Assembly (NCBI RefSeq): GCF_022984075.1
Contig: NZ_JALAAD010000001.1
Span: 1,654,455-1,718,454, forward strand
DNA: 64,000 bases
Reading direction: 5' to 3'
Source of the DNA: Synechococcus sp. C9
Lineage (GTDB): Bacteria; Cyanobacteriota; Cyanobacteriia; Gloeomargaritales; Gloeomargaritaceae
Numbering within the stretch: the stretch's first letter is position 1; every line of letters starts with the position of its first letter. Made by a program: the position numbers and the translations under genes. The notes under the pieces were generated by a model. It saw only the letters and a list, made by a program, of their open reading frames with translations. It searched no databases and was not told the origin of the DNA. Of the stretch, positions 22,834 to 32,316 are shown piece by piece.

Positions 22834-23735
22834 TAGAACCTGTTTGCAATCATTTTAAGCGATTCTACGTAGGATTAAGCGTATGGCACAAATTCTGATT
22901 TTTGTTTGACTTGTCTTGATTAAGCCTTCACAGTTTTTCCATAATACTCTGCATTGATTTATCCACGCATTGGTTCTTTCTACTATCCATCGCTTCGCAA
23001 TCACCACAAATCCTTGCTTCTGTGGATTCTCTTTCTTCGATTTGGCTTTCTGTTCCGGTGTAATTTTTTTTGATATCTCAATGATTATCTTATTCCGCAA
23101 AAGTGGTTCCATTTTTTCTATCTCTTCTTCTAAATATCTTTTTTGATAGCCGTTATCTAGTAAAATTGTTACCTCTTGAGGCAGTTCTAAAAAGAATTGT
23201 TTATGCTCTCTTATTATTTCTAATAATCCATGATTGTCGCTCAGGCTTGCTTTACTACATAAGATAAAGTAGGGATTCCCTAAAGTATCCACCAATAAAT
23301 GCCGTTTGATTCCGTTAGTGCATTTATAGTGACAAAATCCTTTCGTTTCAATGCCTGCTGTATCTGTGTTCTTCACACACATAGAGTCCCCTATGAGCAA
23401 GCTAGGATATTCTTTTTTTTAATCTCTCTCTTTCAATTTTCTCCAATGCTACCAATACCCTTTCCCAAGTACCATTATTTTGCCATCGCCGAAACTGAGA
23501 GTACACAGTCTGCCACTTGGGGAAATCTCGAGGTAAGTCTCGCCATTGACAGCCATTTTTGAGCTGATACATGATGGCATTCACGATGGCATGCCTTGAA
23601 ACTACATGCTTTTTTGTCTTACTCTTTGGTAGATATTGGTCTAAAATCTCAAATTGTGATGCGCTTAAATTGGTTGTGTATGTCATTGCTCTACCTGTAA
23701 TTTCTTTCTCCCAGTATAATTGCAAACAGGTTCTA
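22834..23735 (-). mobile_element. IS5-family insertion sequence (IS427-like), about 900 bp
   Basis: Inverted ends TAGAACCTGTTTGCAAT (from 22834) and ATTGCAAACAGGTTCTA (to 23735), flanked on both sides by TA. A TA duplication and a two-frame transposase are features of the IS427 group of IS5. It sits 22 nt after the hypothetical gene and breaks no recognisable gene. Confidence 0.88.
22855..23686 (-). CDS. IS5-family transposase in two frames (predicted frameshift or slippage at A8)
   Basis: The first frame (start ATG 23686, stop near 23402) encodes the helix-turn-helix half: YQLKNGCQWRDLPRDFPKWQ. The second (23400-22855) encodes the catalytic half: first Asp in LIGDSMCVKNTDTAG, second in ILLDNGYQ, Glu in KRWIVERTNAWINQ. 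The frames meet at a run of eight A (about 23412-23419 on the opposite strand) in TTA AAA AAA A. Reading seven A joins the two as one DDE protein of about 275 aa, the arrangement known from IS427-type elements. Could equally be a simple inactivating indel. Confidence 0.85.
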
Positions 23736-23747
23736 TACAGTCTCTGA

Positions 23748-23867
23748 GGGGCACCTCTACCAATTCAAAGTTAGCGGTCGCAGGGGGGCACCCCCGCCCT
23801 TGGTTCTGGCTAATATGGGTCTTCCCACGATGGGATTGATGATTGGTTCAAATCAATAGAGGTTCCC
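23748..23867. repeat. Family-B element with hybrid left arm
   Basis: Starts GGGCACCTCTACCAATTC and ends ATCAATAGAGGTTCCC, with the inner arm TTCAAAGTTAGCGGTCGCAG also found at 10960. Immediately followed by another partial family-B end (CAAATAAATAGAGGTGCC, to 23929). Confidence 0.7.
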
Positions 23868-23932
23868 AATAAAGAATGGGGCTTTCAGATACCTTGTGGA
23901 AGTACACGAGCAAATAAATAGAGGTGCCACCA

Positions 23933-24029
23933 TAGCAGTCCTAAATGAGAATAGAATAGGGGTCGCAGGGGCACCGCCCCCGTCCTTGGTTCTGGGAAAT
24001 CTCTGTTCACTAATCAAGTAGGATTGCTA
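23933..24029. repeat. Family-A MITE-like element
   Basis: 97 bp, TAGCAGTCCTA to TAGGATTGCTA, core AGGGGTCGCAGGGGCACC. TA follows on the right; the left flank is CA, so the duplication has decayed on that side. Confidence 0.82.
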
Positions 24030-24155
24030 TAGAAGGTTATTGTCATAACACAATTGCTTTTTTAGAATGGGTGAGACACCGGTGCAAATGCAAACACATT
24101 GTCATCATGCGACCCACGGGTCCAAGGGATGATTGCCAACCATGACCTGGGTGCG

Positions 24156-24260
24156 GTGCGCAAACTTGAGCTTAAATAGCTGGTGCTGTGCGACCTGCCG
24201 CCAGGGGAGATGGTGGAATTTTTTACGTTGCAGTGGCTCATCCACACCATACCACACTAA
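24156..24260 (+). pseudogene. Gene fragment, copy 1 of a 105-bp repeated coding remnant
   Basis: In frame it reads VRKLELK-stop-LVLCDLPPGEMVEFFTLQW and ends IHTIPH-stop. A homologous segment at 36544-36648 aligns codon by codon with about 85 of 105 identical bases, most differences being in third positions, so both derive from a protein-coding gene. This copy has an internal TAG. Parent family not recognised. The methyltransferase gene starts 12 nt later. Confidence 0.65.
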
Positions 24261-24272
24261 CCAGGAGGAGTA

Positions 24273-24776
24273 ATGGACCCCCAACGCTATTTGACGCTGG
24301 TTAAAAAGAGCCTGCTCAACGAAATCTATCTGGAAAACGAACTGCGCCTGCTTTACATCTTTAGCCAGTTGGCGGCGCAACAGCCGGTGGATGCTACGGT
24401 GGTGCGTGAGATTCGACAACGCCTACCGCAGGGGTTTGCCCAAATCAGGCAGGCACGGCAGGAGGGTAAGCCCTGGTGGAATGCCCAGATCAAGCGACCC
24501 GACGGCACGCTGGGGGTGATCAGTCTGCGGAATGTGTGCGAGTTTTCTCACACGATGATTGGCCGCAAACGCCTGGATAACATCGAATGGTGCCTTGACC
24601 GCATTCGCGAGGAGCACATTGCGGGTGACCTGGTGGAAACGGGGGTGTGGCGGGGCGGGGCGTGTATTTTCATGCGGAGTTATCTGGAAGCCTATGGGCT
24701 ACCGGAGCGGCGGGTGTGGGTGTGCGACAGCTTCGAGGGATTGCCGGTGCCCGCCCAACCTGAAGATGCCGGTTAC
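24273..24776 (+). pseudogene. TylF-CmcI methyltransferase fusion, 5' part interrupted by IS4 copy 2
   Basis: First 168 codons of a gene split by the insertion sequence at 24777-25863. Starts ATG at 24273 after AGGAG (24262). Contains the TylF/macrocin O-methyltransferase start of the Rossmann fold: [20 protein letters not shown] (SAM-binding E-TGVWRGG) and [12 protein letters not shown]. As it stands it terminates two codons inside the IS (TAG at 24780). Joining it to the part from 25873, after removal of the IS and one copy of the 9-bp duplication, restores an uninterrupted 505-aa frame. Likely acts on a sugar of a glycan or secondary metabolite. Confidence 0.9.
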
Positions 24777-25863
24777 CAGTAGTGTTGAATGTCCGTAATA
24801 AAACTTAACATAAGGGGTCAGGGTTATCCTACGAGCGGCTCTACCCCTACGAGTTCCATGAAGCTACAGTGTCGGCCTATTTCTATTTGTAAATATCGCA
24901 ACTTGTCAATCAATTCATAGGTCTTATTGTGACCTATCTCCAGCAATCTTAAAATTAGATAACCAATCAATACGGCATAAATCTGTAGCCGCACACCATT
25001 CTCATTCTTGGTAATGATTCTATCCAATTTCAAGTGCATCTTTAGTGCCTTCCAAAGCAACTCAATTCGCCAGCGCAAACGATAGGCTGAACAAATCTCT
25101 TCATCCGTCATCGAAGTCACGTTAGTCGCTAGCCTATATTCTGTGTTTTCCTCTTCATTAAAAAATTGAATTACCCGAATATCCGGATTGTCAGGTTGCA
25201 ACTTCATATTATTTCTAATCCGCACAATAAACAATGTATTTCGTTTACACATTTCGTCCATTAATTTCCAGGAAGCAAAACCCCTATCCATGATACCAAC
25301 GGCATTCTCAGGTATCGTCCCAATCACAAGATGCCCAATTTTATGGTCATTAGTCTTTCCAAATATAATTGATTCGTCACCGATATTGCCCTCATTTATA
25401 TCCAGGCCAAGCGTCAATTTTACCTGCTTGTAGTGCCAGAATAATTTGCTGGTCAGGGTGATAATGGTAGAATCTAATGGGAATAAGTGCTTAAATTCAC
25501 CTTGATGATGTTTAAGCCGTTTTTGCAGTTCTCTTAGGATCACTTGAAACGGCTCGGTGCTACGATGTTTACACGCCTTAGAAAACGTTGATATGTCAAC
25601 TTTAAAATTGAGATGATTCAAGAGGAAGAATAAGCCCCGCATGGTGGCGACTCTTGCATCTAAAATGAAGTGCATCCATATGAGTACAAACAAGCGAGTA
25701 TCCAAGACTGGATAGTCGTTTTTGGGAAGAAGGTTCAGCAAGGGCTTGATAAGTCCCTGAATTTGTCGTCTCATAAAAATACTGTTACTCGTGGTTTCTA
25801 CCAATCTAAAATACCATTTTTAGTCTCCCTTTTCCACCCTTTCGTTAACATTCAACACTACTG
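24777..25863 (-). mobile_element. IS4-family insertion sequence, copy 2 (1087 bp)
   Basis: Same 16-bp ends as copy 1, inserted in the opposite orientation, with 9-bp duplication GCCGGTTAC at 24768-24776 and 25864-25872. It disrupts the TylF-CmcI methyltransferase gene. Confidence 0.97.
24824..25804 (-). CDS. IS4-family transposase (copy 2)
   Basis: Protein identical to copy 1, with intact DDE residues and YREK signature. No inactivating change is visible, so the element is probably still active. Confidence 0.95.
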   Translation of the reverse strand: MVETTSNSIFMRRQIQGLIKPLLNLLPKNDYPVLDTRLFVLIWMHFILDARVATMRGLFFLLNHLNFKVDISTFSKACKHRSTEPFQVILRELQKRLKHHQGEFKHLFPLDSTIITLTSKLFWHYKQVKLTLGLDINEGNIGDESIIFGKTNDHKIGHLVIGTIPENAVGIMDRGFASWKLMDEMCKRNTLFIVRIRNNMKLQPDNPDIRVIQFFNEEENTEYRLATNVTSMTDEEICSAYRLRWRIELLWKALKMHLKLDRIITKNENGVRLQIYAVLIGYLILRLLEIGHNKTYELIDKLRYLQIEIGRHCSFMELVGVEPLVG

Positions 25864-25872
25864 GCCGGTTAC

Positions 25873-26886
25873 GACTTTAGCAAGGAGAAGTTCCCCATTC
25901 TGGCAGTGTCACTAGAGGAGGTGCAGGAAAACTTCCGGCGCTACGACCTGTTGGACAACCGGGTGGTCTTTGTCAAAGGGTGGTTTCGGGACACCTTGCC
26001 TCAACTGCCGGTGGAACGTATTGCCCTACTGCGGCTGGATGGCGACCTGTATGAGTCCACCATGGATGCGCTGAATGCCCTTTATGACAAGGTCGTTCCC
26101 GGCGGTTACATCATTGTGGATGACTATGGGGATTTTGAACCGTGCCGTCGGGCAATTCATGAATTTCGGGAGACCCGCAACATCAGTGACCCCATCAAGC
26201 GCATTGACTGGGCAGGGGCGTTTTGGCGCAAAGGGGGGCAGTCCCAGCCGGTACGCAGTTTTGCCACGGCGCTGTGCCCGAAAAACCTGCATGAGATTCA
26301 AGCCGCCACCCATCGCTACACTTGGCGGGAGGTGGGGTTGTGGAAAAATCCCTTTGATTTTGCCAATTACTGGCGGTTGGTGTGGCAGTTCCAGCCGCGC
26401 ACGGTGATGGAAATTGGTTCCAAGTTTGGCGGCAGTGCCCTGTGGTTGGCGGAGATGATGGAACTCTATGGCATTGATGGGCAGGTGGTTTCGGTGGACA
26501 TTACCCCACCGGAGGGCGTTACCCATCCCAGGGTCACGTTCCTGCTAGGGGATGCTGGGAATTTGGCACCGACTTTGACCCCGGAGCGCCTGACCGCCTT
26601 GCCGCACCCGTGGCTGGTCATCGAGGATTCGAGCCATGTCGCTGACCACTGCCTGGCCGCTATTAGTTATTTGGATCAATTTATGCAAGCGGGGGATGTT
26701 TTAGTAGTGGAAGATGGCATTGTGAGCGACTTGGGCATTGCCGAACGGTATGAGGGCGGCCCCAACGTGGCGGTGCAACGGTTCATCAGCGAACGGCCTG
26801 GGCAGTACCGCCTGCTCACGGAGTATTGCGACTTTTGGGGGCAAAACGTCACTTGGAATCCCAACGGCTACTGGCTCAAGCAGTGA
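25873..26886 (+). pseudogene. TylF-CmcI methyltransferase fusion, 3' part
   Basis: 338 codons continuing the frame broken at 24776. The first about 120 codons finish the TylF domain (LLRLDGDLYESTMDALNALY, then GGYIIVDDYGDFEPCRRAIH, with the metal-binding Asp residues typical of TylF). The rest is a second methyltransferase domain of the cephalosporin hydroxylase/CmcI (rhamnosyl O-methyltransferase) type: VMEIGSKFGGSALWLAEMM, VIEDSSHVADHCLAAI, GDVLVVEDGIVSDLG. A remnant could be translated from GTG at 25906, giving an intact CmcI domain. Followed 98 nt later by the glycosyltransferase gene. Confidence 0.9.
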
Positions 26887-26984
26887 GTCCGGCAAGGGAT
26901 GGTGCGAGGGGTTCAGGTATGTTATGACTGGTGCAACTGCTTTGGTCAAAGGGATAAATTTGCAATCCGTTCCGTAGGAAACCA

Positions 26985-29810
26985 ATGGGTCGCAAGAAAA
27001 ATAAACAAAACAAACCAAAAGCGGCGCAAGGGACACCCCCGCCTGCCACCGCCGAGGGACTCCAACAGGCGATTGCACGCCAGGATAGGGCCAGCCTTAG
27101 GACCCTGGCCGATGTCTTCCACCGTGCCCATCAACATAAACTGGCACTGCAAGCCCTGGATGCCCTCGAAGCGCTGGGCGACCAAGACCCCATTGTCATC
27201 AAGAAGCGGGCGCAGATTTTCATCAAGTATGGTGAGGTGAAAAGGGCTATTGCGCCTTTGCAACAGTTCCTCGAAACTGCACCGGACGACATCCAAGCCA
27301 AGGGCTTGTTGGCCGAGGCCCTTTATCTCTCTGGTAACAAAGAAGCGGCGGTCGAGGTACTGCGTAGCGTCGTGGCGCACTGTCCTGACGACGACAAAGC
27401 CAAGGGAAACTTGGTGATCTGGCTTGAAGAGACGGGACGGCGAGATGAAGCAGAAGAGCTTTTGGCTACGCTAATTACCAAGGCTCCTGACCACGTTTTA
27501 AATCAGCTCTACTGGCCGCTGGTTGCCCTGGAGCGTATCCCTGCCAGCGAAGCGGTACACCAGGCGATGCTGGAGCGTTTCATGGCCCACATTGCAGATG
27601 TCCGAGATTGGGCAAAGACACGGAACGAAGCAGAGCGACGGTCATTTCCGCATCCCTATAGATGGGGCCCCTTTGCTTTGGCTTACTACCCCGGCGACAT
27701 TACCCCTTATCTGCGGGACTGGGGGGAAATGATCGCCACCCTCTACCCCCCTACGCCAGTGCCCCATCCACCTGTGCGGGAACGACTGCGGCTGGTGATT
27801 CTAACCACTGTGTTCCGTCGTCAGTCTGTGTGGTTCATACTGCTACGCAACCTTATTGGCTATCTTGACTGCCACTTTTTCGAGTTGGTAGCAATTAGCC
27901 TTGCTCCCTCGGAAGATGACCAGACTGCTTGGCTCAAGGAACGCTGTGCCCGCTACTACGGCAATCGCCCCAGTGGTTGGGAAGACCTGCTCCAGCGAGA
28001 GGCACCCGATGTGCTGTTCCTACCCGATACGGCCATGAATGATGTCAGTGTCGGGGTGGCCGCACGCCGCTTTGCCCCCTTGCAGGTGACGACGTGGGGT
28101 CATCCGGTCAGTTCGGGGCTTCAGACGGTGGACCTCTATTTCAGTGGCACAGCCCTGGAACCCCCGGATGCGGCGACCCACTACATTGAACGGTTGGTGC
28201 GCCTGCCGGGTACGGGTGCCTGTACCCCTAACGCAACGCTCGTGCCTGCCCCTCTTCCTGAAGCCCTAGCTACGCACTTTGCCGATGGCCGTCCGGTGGC
28301 CCTGGTACCTTGTTTGTCCTTCAAGCTCGTCCCCGCCGATGACTCCCTATGGGTGCGCCTGGCCCAGACCTACCCCACCCTCAAGCTCCTGTTCTTTCGC
28401 CAAAGTGATTTCGGCAGAATGGGCACCGCACCGCTCGAACGCATCACGGCAGCACTGACGGCGGCGGGTGTGGACGTGACCCAGCAGATGGTCGTCCTGG
28501 AGTTTCAACCGCCCCAAGTCTTCACCACCCTTCTCTCACGGGCTACCCTCTACCTGGATGTGCCCAGCTTTTCCGGCTACACCACCGCCTGGCAGGGGGT
28601 CTTTGCGGGCATCCCGATTGTCACGCTCAAGGGGCGTTTCTTACGCCAACGGCTGGCCGCAGGACTGCTGGAAACCATCGGGTGTGCCGACACGGTGGTG
28701 GAGAACCTGGATGCCTACATTGCCAAGGTGGGGGAACTCATCGAGGAGTGGCAACAGCGTCCAGAAGCCTATGCCGCCCGGCGTGCCCGGATTCAAGCCG
28801 CCGCCCCCTTGGCCTGCAACGATGTGCGGGTGGTGCGGGGATTTGAGCGGGTACTTCTGGAGGAACTGGCTGAGCGGGGCAACCCCACTGCCCTAGCGTT
28901 ACTGCCCCAGCACCGTGCCACTTACCCGGACTACCACTACGAGCGGGAACAGGGCTGTGTCGTCGCTCCACCCCGGCAGGATACACCCGACAAGAGCGCT
29001 GTTGCTGAACCCCTTGCTACCCCCTGTCTGCAGGAGTTGCCGATGAGTAGCTCATCCGAGTCCGACGCCGTACCCAACCAGTTTGCCCCCACACCCGTCC
29101 ACGGCTTGATGCCACCCACCACACCATCACCCCCAGGAGCAACATCTGTGAGTAACCCCGCAACCCCTGGCAATGCCACCCCACCCGTCTGGCGACTCCT
29201 TGACCAAGACCTACACCTGACCACGCTCTCGCACACCTATGCCCCAGTGGGACTTCTCCAGATGATTCCGGCGGCACCCAGGGCGGTTTTTGACCTTGGT
29301 TGTTTCGTCGGTGCCACGGGTCGTTGGCTCAAAGGGCAGTTCCCGGGGGTCAGGGTGGTGGGGGTCGAACTACTCCCGGCGGCGGCGGAGAAAGCCCGTG
29401 CCGATTACGGCCAGGTGTTCACGGGACGCTTTGAGGAGATTGACCTGGCACCGCTCACTGGTCAGTTTGACACCATCATCGCCGCTGATGTGCTGGAACA
29501 CCTCTACCACCCGTGGCAGTCCCTCGAACGGCTTAAGACCCTGCTGGCTCCAGGTGGGGCACTTTATGTAAGCCTACCCAATGTGCGGAACCTACGTGTC
29601 CTGGAGGGGCTAGCCCTGGGGGACTGGCTCTATGCGGGGGCTGGGATTCTGGACATCACCCACCTACGCTTTTTTACCCGTCGCAGTGCGCTACGGATGC
29701 TCAGCGAAACGGGCTGGCAGGTGCAGGACGTGCGTGCTAACCTCGACCCCCAGCTGAAGGGGATGATCGAAGGCCGTGACCTGAACGCTTATGTATACTC
29801 CACGTTGTAA
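26985..29810 (+). CDS. TPR - GT41-like glycosyltransferase - class I methyltransferase fusion
   Basis: 941 aa in three parts. Residues about 20-230 are TPR-like helices (HKLALQALDALEALGDQDP). About 260-640 resemble the catalytic C-terminal half of O-GlcNAc transferase/SPINDLY proteins (GT41): DVPSFSGYTTAWQGVFAGIP with the Thr-Thr and the following IVTLKGRFLRQRLAAGLLE. A Pro/Ser-rich linker (about 670-730) leads to a SAM methyltransferase: AVFDLGCFVGATGRWLKGQF, ADVLEHLYHPW, LAPGGALYVSLPNVRN. Likely glycosylates and methylates a protein or glycan. Lies 98 nt after the broken TylF-CmcI gene in the same direction, so the two probably formed one unit. Confidence 0.85.
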   Translation: MGRKKNKQNKPKAAQGTPPPATAEGLQQAIARQDRASLRTLADVFHRAHQHKLALQALDALEALGDQDPIVIKKRAQIFIKYGEVKRAIAPLQQFLETAPDDIQAKGLLAEALYLSGNKEAAVEVLRSVVAHCPDDDKAKGNLVIWLEETGRRDEAEELLATLITKAPDHVLNQLYWPLVALERIPASEAVHQAMLERFMAHIADVRDWAKTRNEAERRSFPHPYRWGPFALAYYPGDITPYLRDWGEMIATLYPPTPVPHPPVRERLRLVILTTVFRRQSVWFILLRNLIGYLDCHFFELVAISLAPSEDDQTAWLKERCARYYGNRPSGWEDLLQREAPDVLFLPDTAMNDVSVGVAARRFAPLQVTTWGHPVSSGLQTVDLYFSGTALEPPDAATHYIERLVRLPGTGACTPNATLVPAPLPEALATHFADGRPVALVPCLSFKLVPADDSLWVRLAQTYPTLKLLFFRQSDFGRMGTAPLERITAALTAAGVDVTQQMVVLEFQPPQVFTTLLSRATLYLDVPSFSGYTTAWQGVFAGIPIVTLKGRFLRQRLAAGLLETIGCADTVVENLDAYIAKVGELIEEWQQRPEAYAARRARIQAAAPLACNDVRVVRGFERVLLEELAERGNPTALALLPQHRATYPDYHYEREQGCVVAPPRQDTPDKSAVAEPLATPCLQELPMSSSSESDAVPNQFAPTPVHGLMPPTTPSPPGATSVSNPATPGNATPPVWRLLDQDLHLTTLSHTYAPVGLLQMIPAAPRAVFDLGCFVGATGRWLKGQFPGVRVVGVELLPAAAEKARADYGQVFTGRFEEIDLAPLTGQFDTIIAADVLEHLYHPWQSLERLKTLLAPGGALYVSLPNVRNLRVLEGLALGDWLYAGAGILDITHLRFFTRRSALRMLSETGWQVQDVRANLDPQLKGMIEGRDLNAYVYSTL

Positions 29811-29838
29811 AAGTCTTGTTTAGCCTAAATAATAGTCT

Positions 29839-30759
29839 CTATCTTCCACGACGTAAGCTCTTTTGATACTCTCTAGCCTCCCTCCAGGGCATGACTTGAT
29901 AGCCCTCAGAACGGCTCTTATCCACTACCTTAACCAAAGGCTCCGTTCCCATCGTGCTTAGGTAGCGGCGGGGGATGTCAAGGCAGAATCCCTGAGCAAT
30001 GGCCTCAGCGTACCAGCGGTCAAACTCATCCATCTCAGGTACAGGTGCCTCCAAGGGTACGTTCGGTTCCGCCCCATCTCGAATCATCTGTAGGAGGCAA
30101 CCCGCAGGGTTCTCCACCACATGCTGCGAGCGGTACTGCTCAAAGGCTTCAATTGCCAGCATGACTTTCTCTGGCTTGTGTTGCTTAATCTCACGCTGGA
30201 GGCGTACACCGAGCTTTACACCCAAAGTTTCTAGCTTCTGTACAATGTCTGGATCAATGTCTGAGGCGGTGCTGGGGGCTACCGCTTGGAGTGCCACAAC
30301 CTTGGAGGTGGGGCGAGGCTCAGTGAACTGCCGCAACAACTCCCGCAAGCGTTCTACCTCATCGCGCAACTCAAAGATTTCCGCAACATGCCCTCGGTAC
30401 AGTTCGTTCTGGCGCTTTAGCTCCTGAATCTCAGCCTCTAGCTCTTTGATACGCTTGCGGGCGACCTCATGCAGGGTCTTGAGGCTGTATGGCCCAGGTT
30501 CAGCTTCTTGAGGTAAGGGGGCAAGCTGATGAGATTGTTCCTCGCGAAGCGACTGAATGTAGTCCTTGACTTCCGGCCATTTGTAGAGATAGCTGATAGA
30601 AACTTGAGCAACACGAGCAATAGCTGCAAAGGTGATGGTCTTGCCCTGTTGCTGGAGCGTCCGTACCGCCTCAAACACCTGTTGCCGCTTCTGCTCTTTG
30701 CGTTGCTGTTGTGCCTGGCGGAGCGTTTCAGTCTGCTTCTCACGGTTGCCTCTAGCCAT
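29839..30759 (-). CDS. TnpC-like (DUF6262-like) DNA-binding coiled-coil protein
   Basis: 306 aa. N-terminal helix-turn-helix segment ITFAAIARVAQVSISYLYKW (about residues 42-61), as in Tn554 TnpC and DUF6262 proteins. A coiled coil follows at about 95-145 (IKELEAEIQELKRQNELYRG, then ELRDEVERLRELLRQ). The C-terminal 150 residues include VVENPAGCLLQMIRDG, a pattern seen in replication or partition-like helical domains. Known TnpC is only about 125 aa, so the C-terminal extension is unusual. Last gene of the module, overlapping recombinase C by 8 nt; role probably accessory to recombination. Confidence 0.7.
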   Translation of the reverse strand: MARGNREKQTETLRQAQQQRKEQKRQQVFEAVRTLQQQGKTITFAAIARVAQVSISYLYKWPEVKDYIQSLREEQSHQLAPLPQEAEPGPYSLKTLHEVARKRIKELEAEIQELKRQNELYRGHVAEIFELRDEVERLRELLRQFTEPRPTSKVVALQAVAPSTASDIDPDIVQKLETLGVKLGVRLQREIKQHKPEKVMLAIEAFEQYRSQHVVENPAGCLLQMIRDGAEPNVPLEAPVPEMDEFDRWYAEAIAQGFCLDIPRRYLSTMGTEPLVKVVDKSRSEGYQVMPWREAREYQKSLRRGR

Positions 30760-32316
30760 GAGCCACCTCCCTGAGTTGTGGTAGCCACTGCTTCATCGCT
30801 TCCACAGTCGCTTTAGCCTCCTCGTAGGACAGCTCTGCGCCTGCTGTCTTTGCTTGTTCCATACGCTGTACTTCGCTTTGGTACTGCCGCTCGTAAAGGG
30901 GCAACTTGCCAGTGCTGGGTCGGAAACTACTACAGCCGTAGCACTTGGGGTAAAGGTTGTGAGGGCAGGGAGTCTTGGGGTCAAGAGCGCAATGGCCGTA
31001 GACGGTAAGACGGGGGTTTATCTCAATGTCTAACTCATGGGCTTTAGGGTTTTTCAGCAGGCTCTCGGGCAGGGATTGCCAGGGCAGGAACTTGTTGTCG
31101 GGGTTAAGCAGTAGCTCTTGGAAGGGGAGGTCAGCCGTTGCAACCTGCTCACGAGTGGGTGGGGCGTAGTGCTGAAAGGTTGTTGTGCTGGAAACATGGT
31201 CAGCGTAGAGTTGGGCTGCTTCTATCCCGTGCTTGACCCGTATCTCTTGGAGGCGGCTAGAGCGGGTGATTCGACCCGTGAAGTGGGGTTGTTGACCGTT
31301 GCTGTCCCGAATGTCCTCCGCTTCAATGAGATAGCGAATCGCTCGCACCATTGGGTTAACATCAGCATTTGTCTTAGGTGGTTCTGGGAGAGGTTTAATA
31401 CGGCTGAATTTCGGGTAAGAACCTTTTTTGAAAACCCTGAAGTGGCAGAACAGGTAATTGTAGTCTGGGCCTAAGGTCTGTCGTATCCAAGCTTGCTGTG
31501 CTTCAATGATGCGCCGGATTTCACGGTTAGCTGGAATCTGATGCCAACGTTTGGTCTTCTGCTGAAAGAAACGGATGTACCACTTGCTGTTTTCCGCAAC
31601 GAGGCAGTCAAACTGCATCTGGCAGACATCACCGGGTCGTGCGGCTGTGTACTCCTGAACCAAGTAGTGCCTTGCTAGTGGCTCTGGTAATTTGTGCAGG
31701 TGCGACTTGATAGCAGAACGAGTGGGTTCATCCAACCATACGGGGTCATCATGACGAATCTTGGGAAAGTCTCTGCGTTTAACTAAGGCTTCAGCCTCAA
31801 GGCCAGCCCAACTCAAAAACTCCTTAAGCTGATAGAGCTTTGTGTATACTGTTCGCCCTTTTATGCTTTGCCAAGCATCAATCAGGTTCAGAATGTCACT
31901 GCGCTTGATGTCTTGCAGTGATGAACATTTTCTTTGCTTAAGCACTTCGCCCAACTGTCCCAGCACAGCACGGATGGCACGGATTTGGGATGTTGAAGAA
32001 TATACTTGAGCTTTGAGTAGGTAGTGCAAATACTGTTTTGCCTGCAAGCAGAACCAATCAGGTTCAATGCCATCAAAAGTAAGGAGTCGGTAGTAGGGCT
32101 TTTCATAGAAGTGCCGCAAGTCCCAGGTATTAGCGGCAAAGTCAAACGGGAGTAGTTCTTGCAACTTCTGCCTACCCTGCCAGTTGTATTGAACGGTAGC
32201 TGAAGGCTCAAAAATTATCTTGCAATAGCGACATCTGCCGTACCCTAGATCGTTACATTTGTAAATCCATCCCCTTTGACCCCTTGAACCAATGCCAGTA
32301 CAAAGAGGGTTAGGAC
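30752..32316 (-). pseudogene. Tyrosine recombinase C, 3' part (catalytic), separated from its start by IS4 copy 3
   Basis: Continues in frame from 33404 after removing the IS and one 9-bp duplication; the joined gene is 673 aa. Codons just after the junction give a zinc-finger-like stretch (CPNPLCTGIGSRG, later YKCND and RCRYCK). The catalytic domain has box I Arg in AARPGDVCQMQF, then RITRSSRLQEIRVKHG where H-x-x-R should be (reads R-x-x-R), ADHVSSTTTFQHY with His and the probable nucleophile Tyr. The C-terminal Cys cluster (GHCALDPKTPCPHNLYPKC, then YGCSSF) is typical of Tn554 TnpB-type proteins. A TTG at 32164 could allow translation of the catalytic part alone. Confidence 0.82.

Noticed and set aside
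24105-24419. Minus-strand 104-codon frame over the island left edge
   Set aside because: Antisense to the methyltransferase start and gene remnant, no motif.
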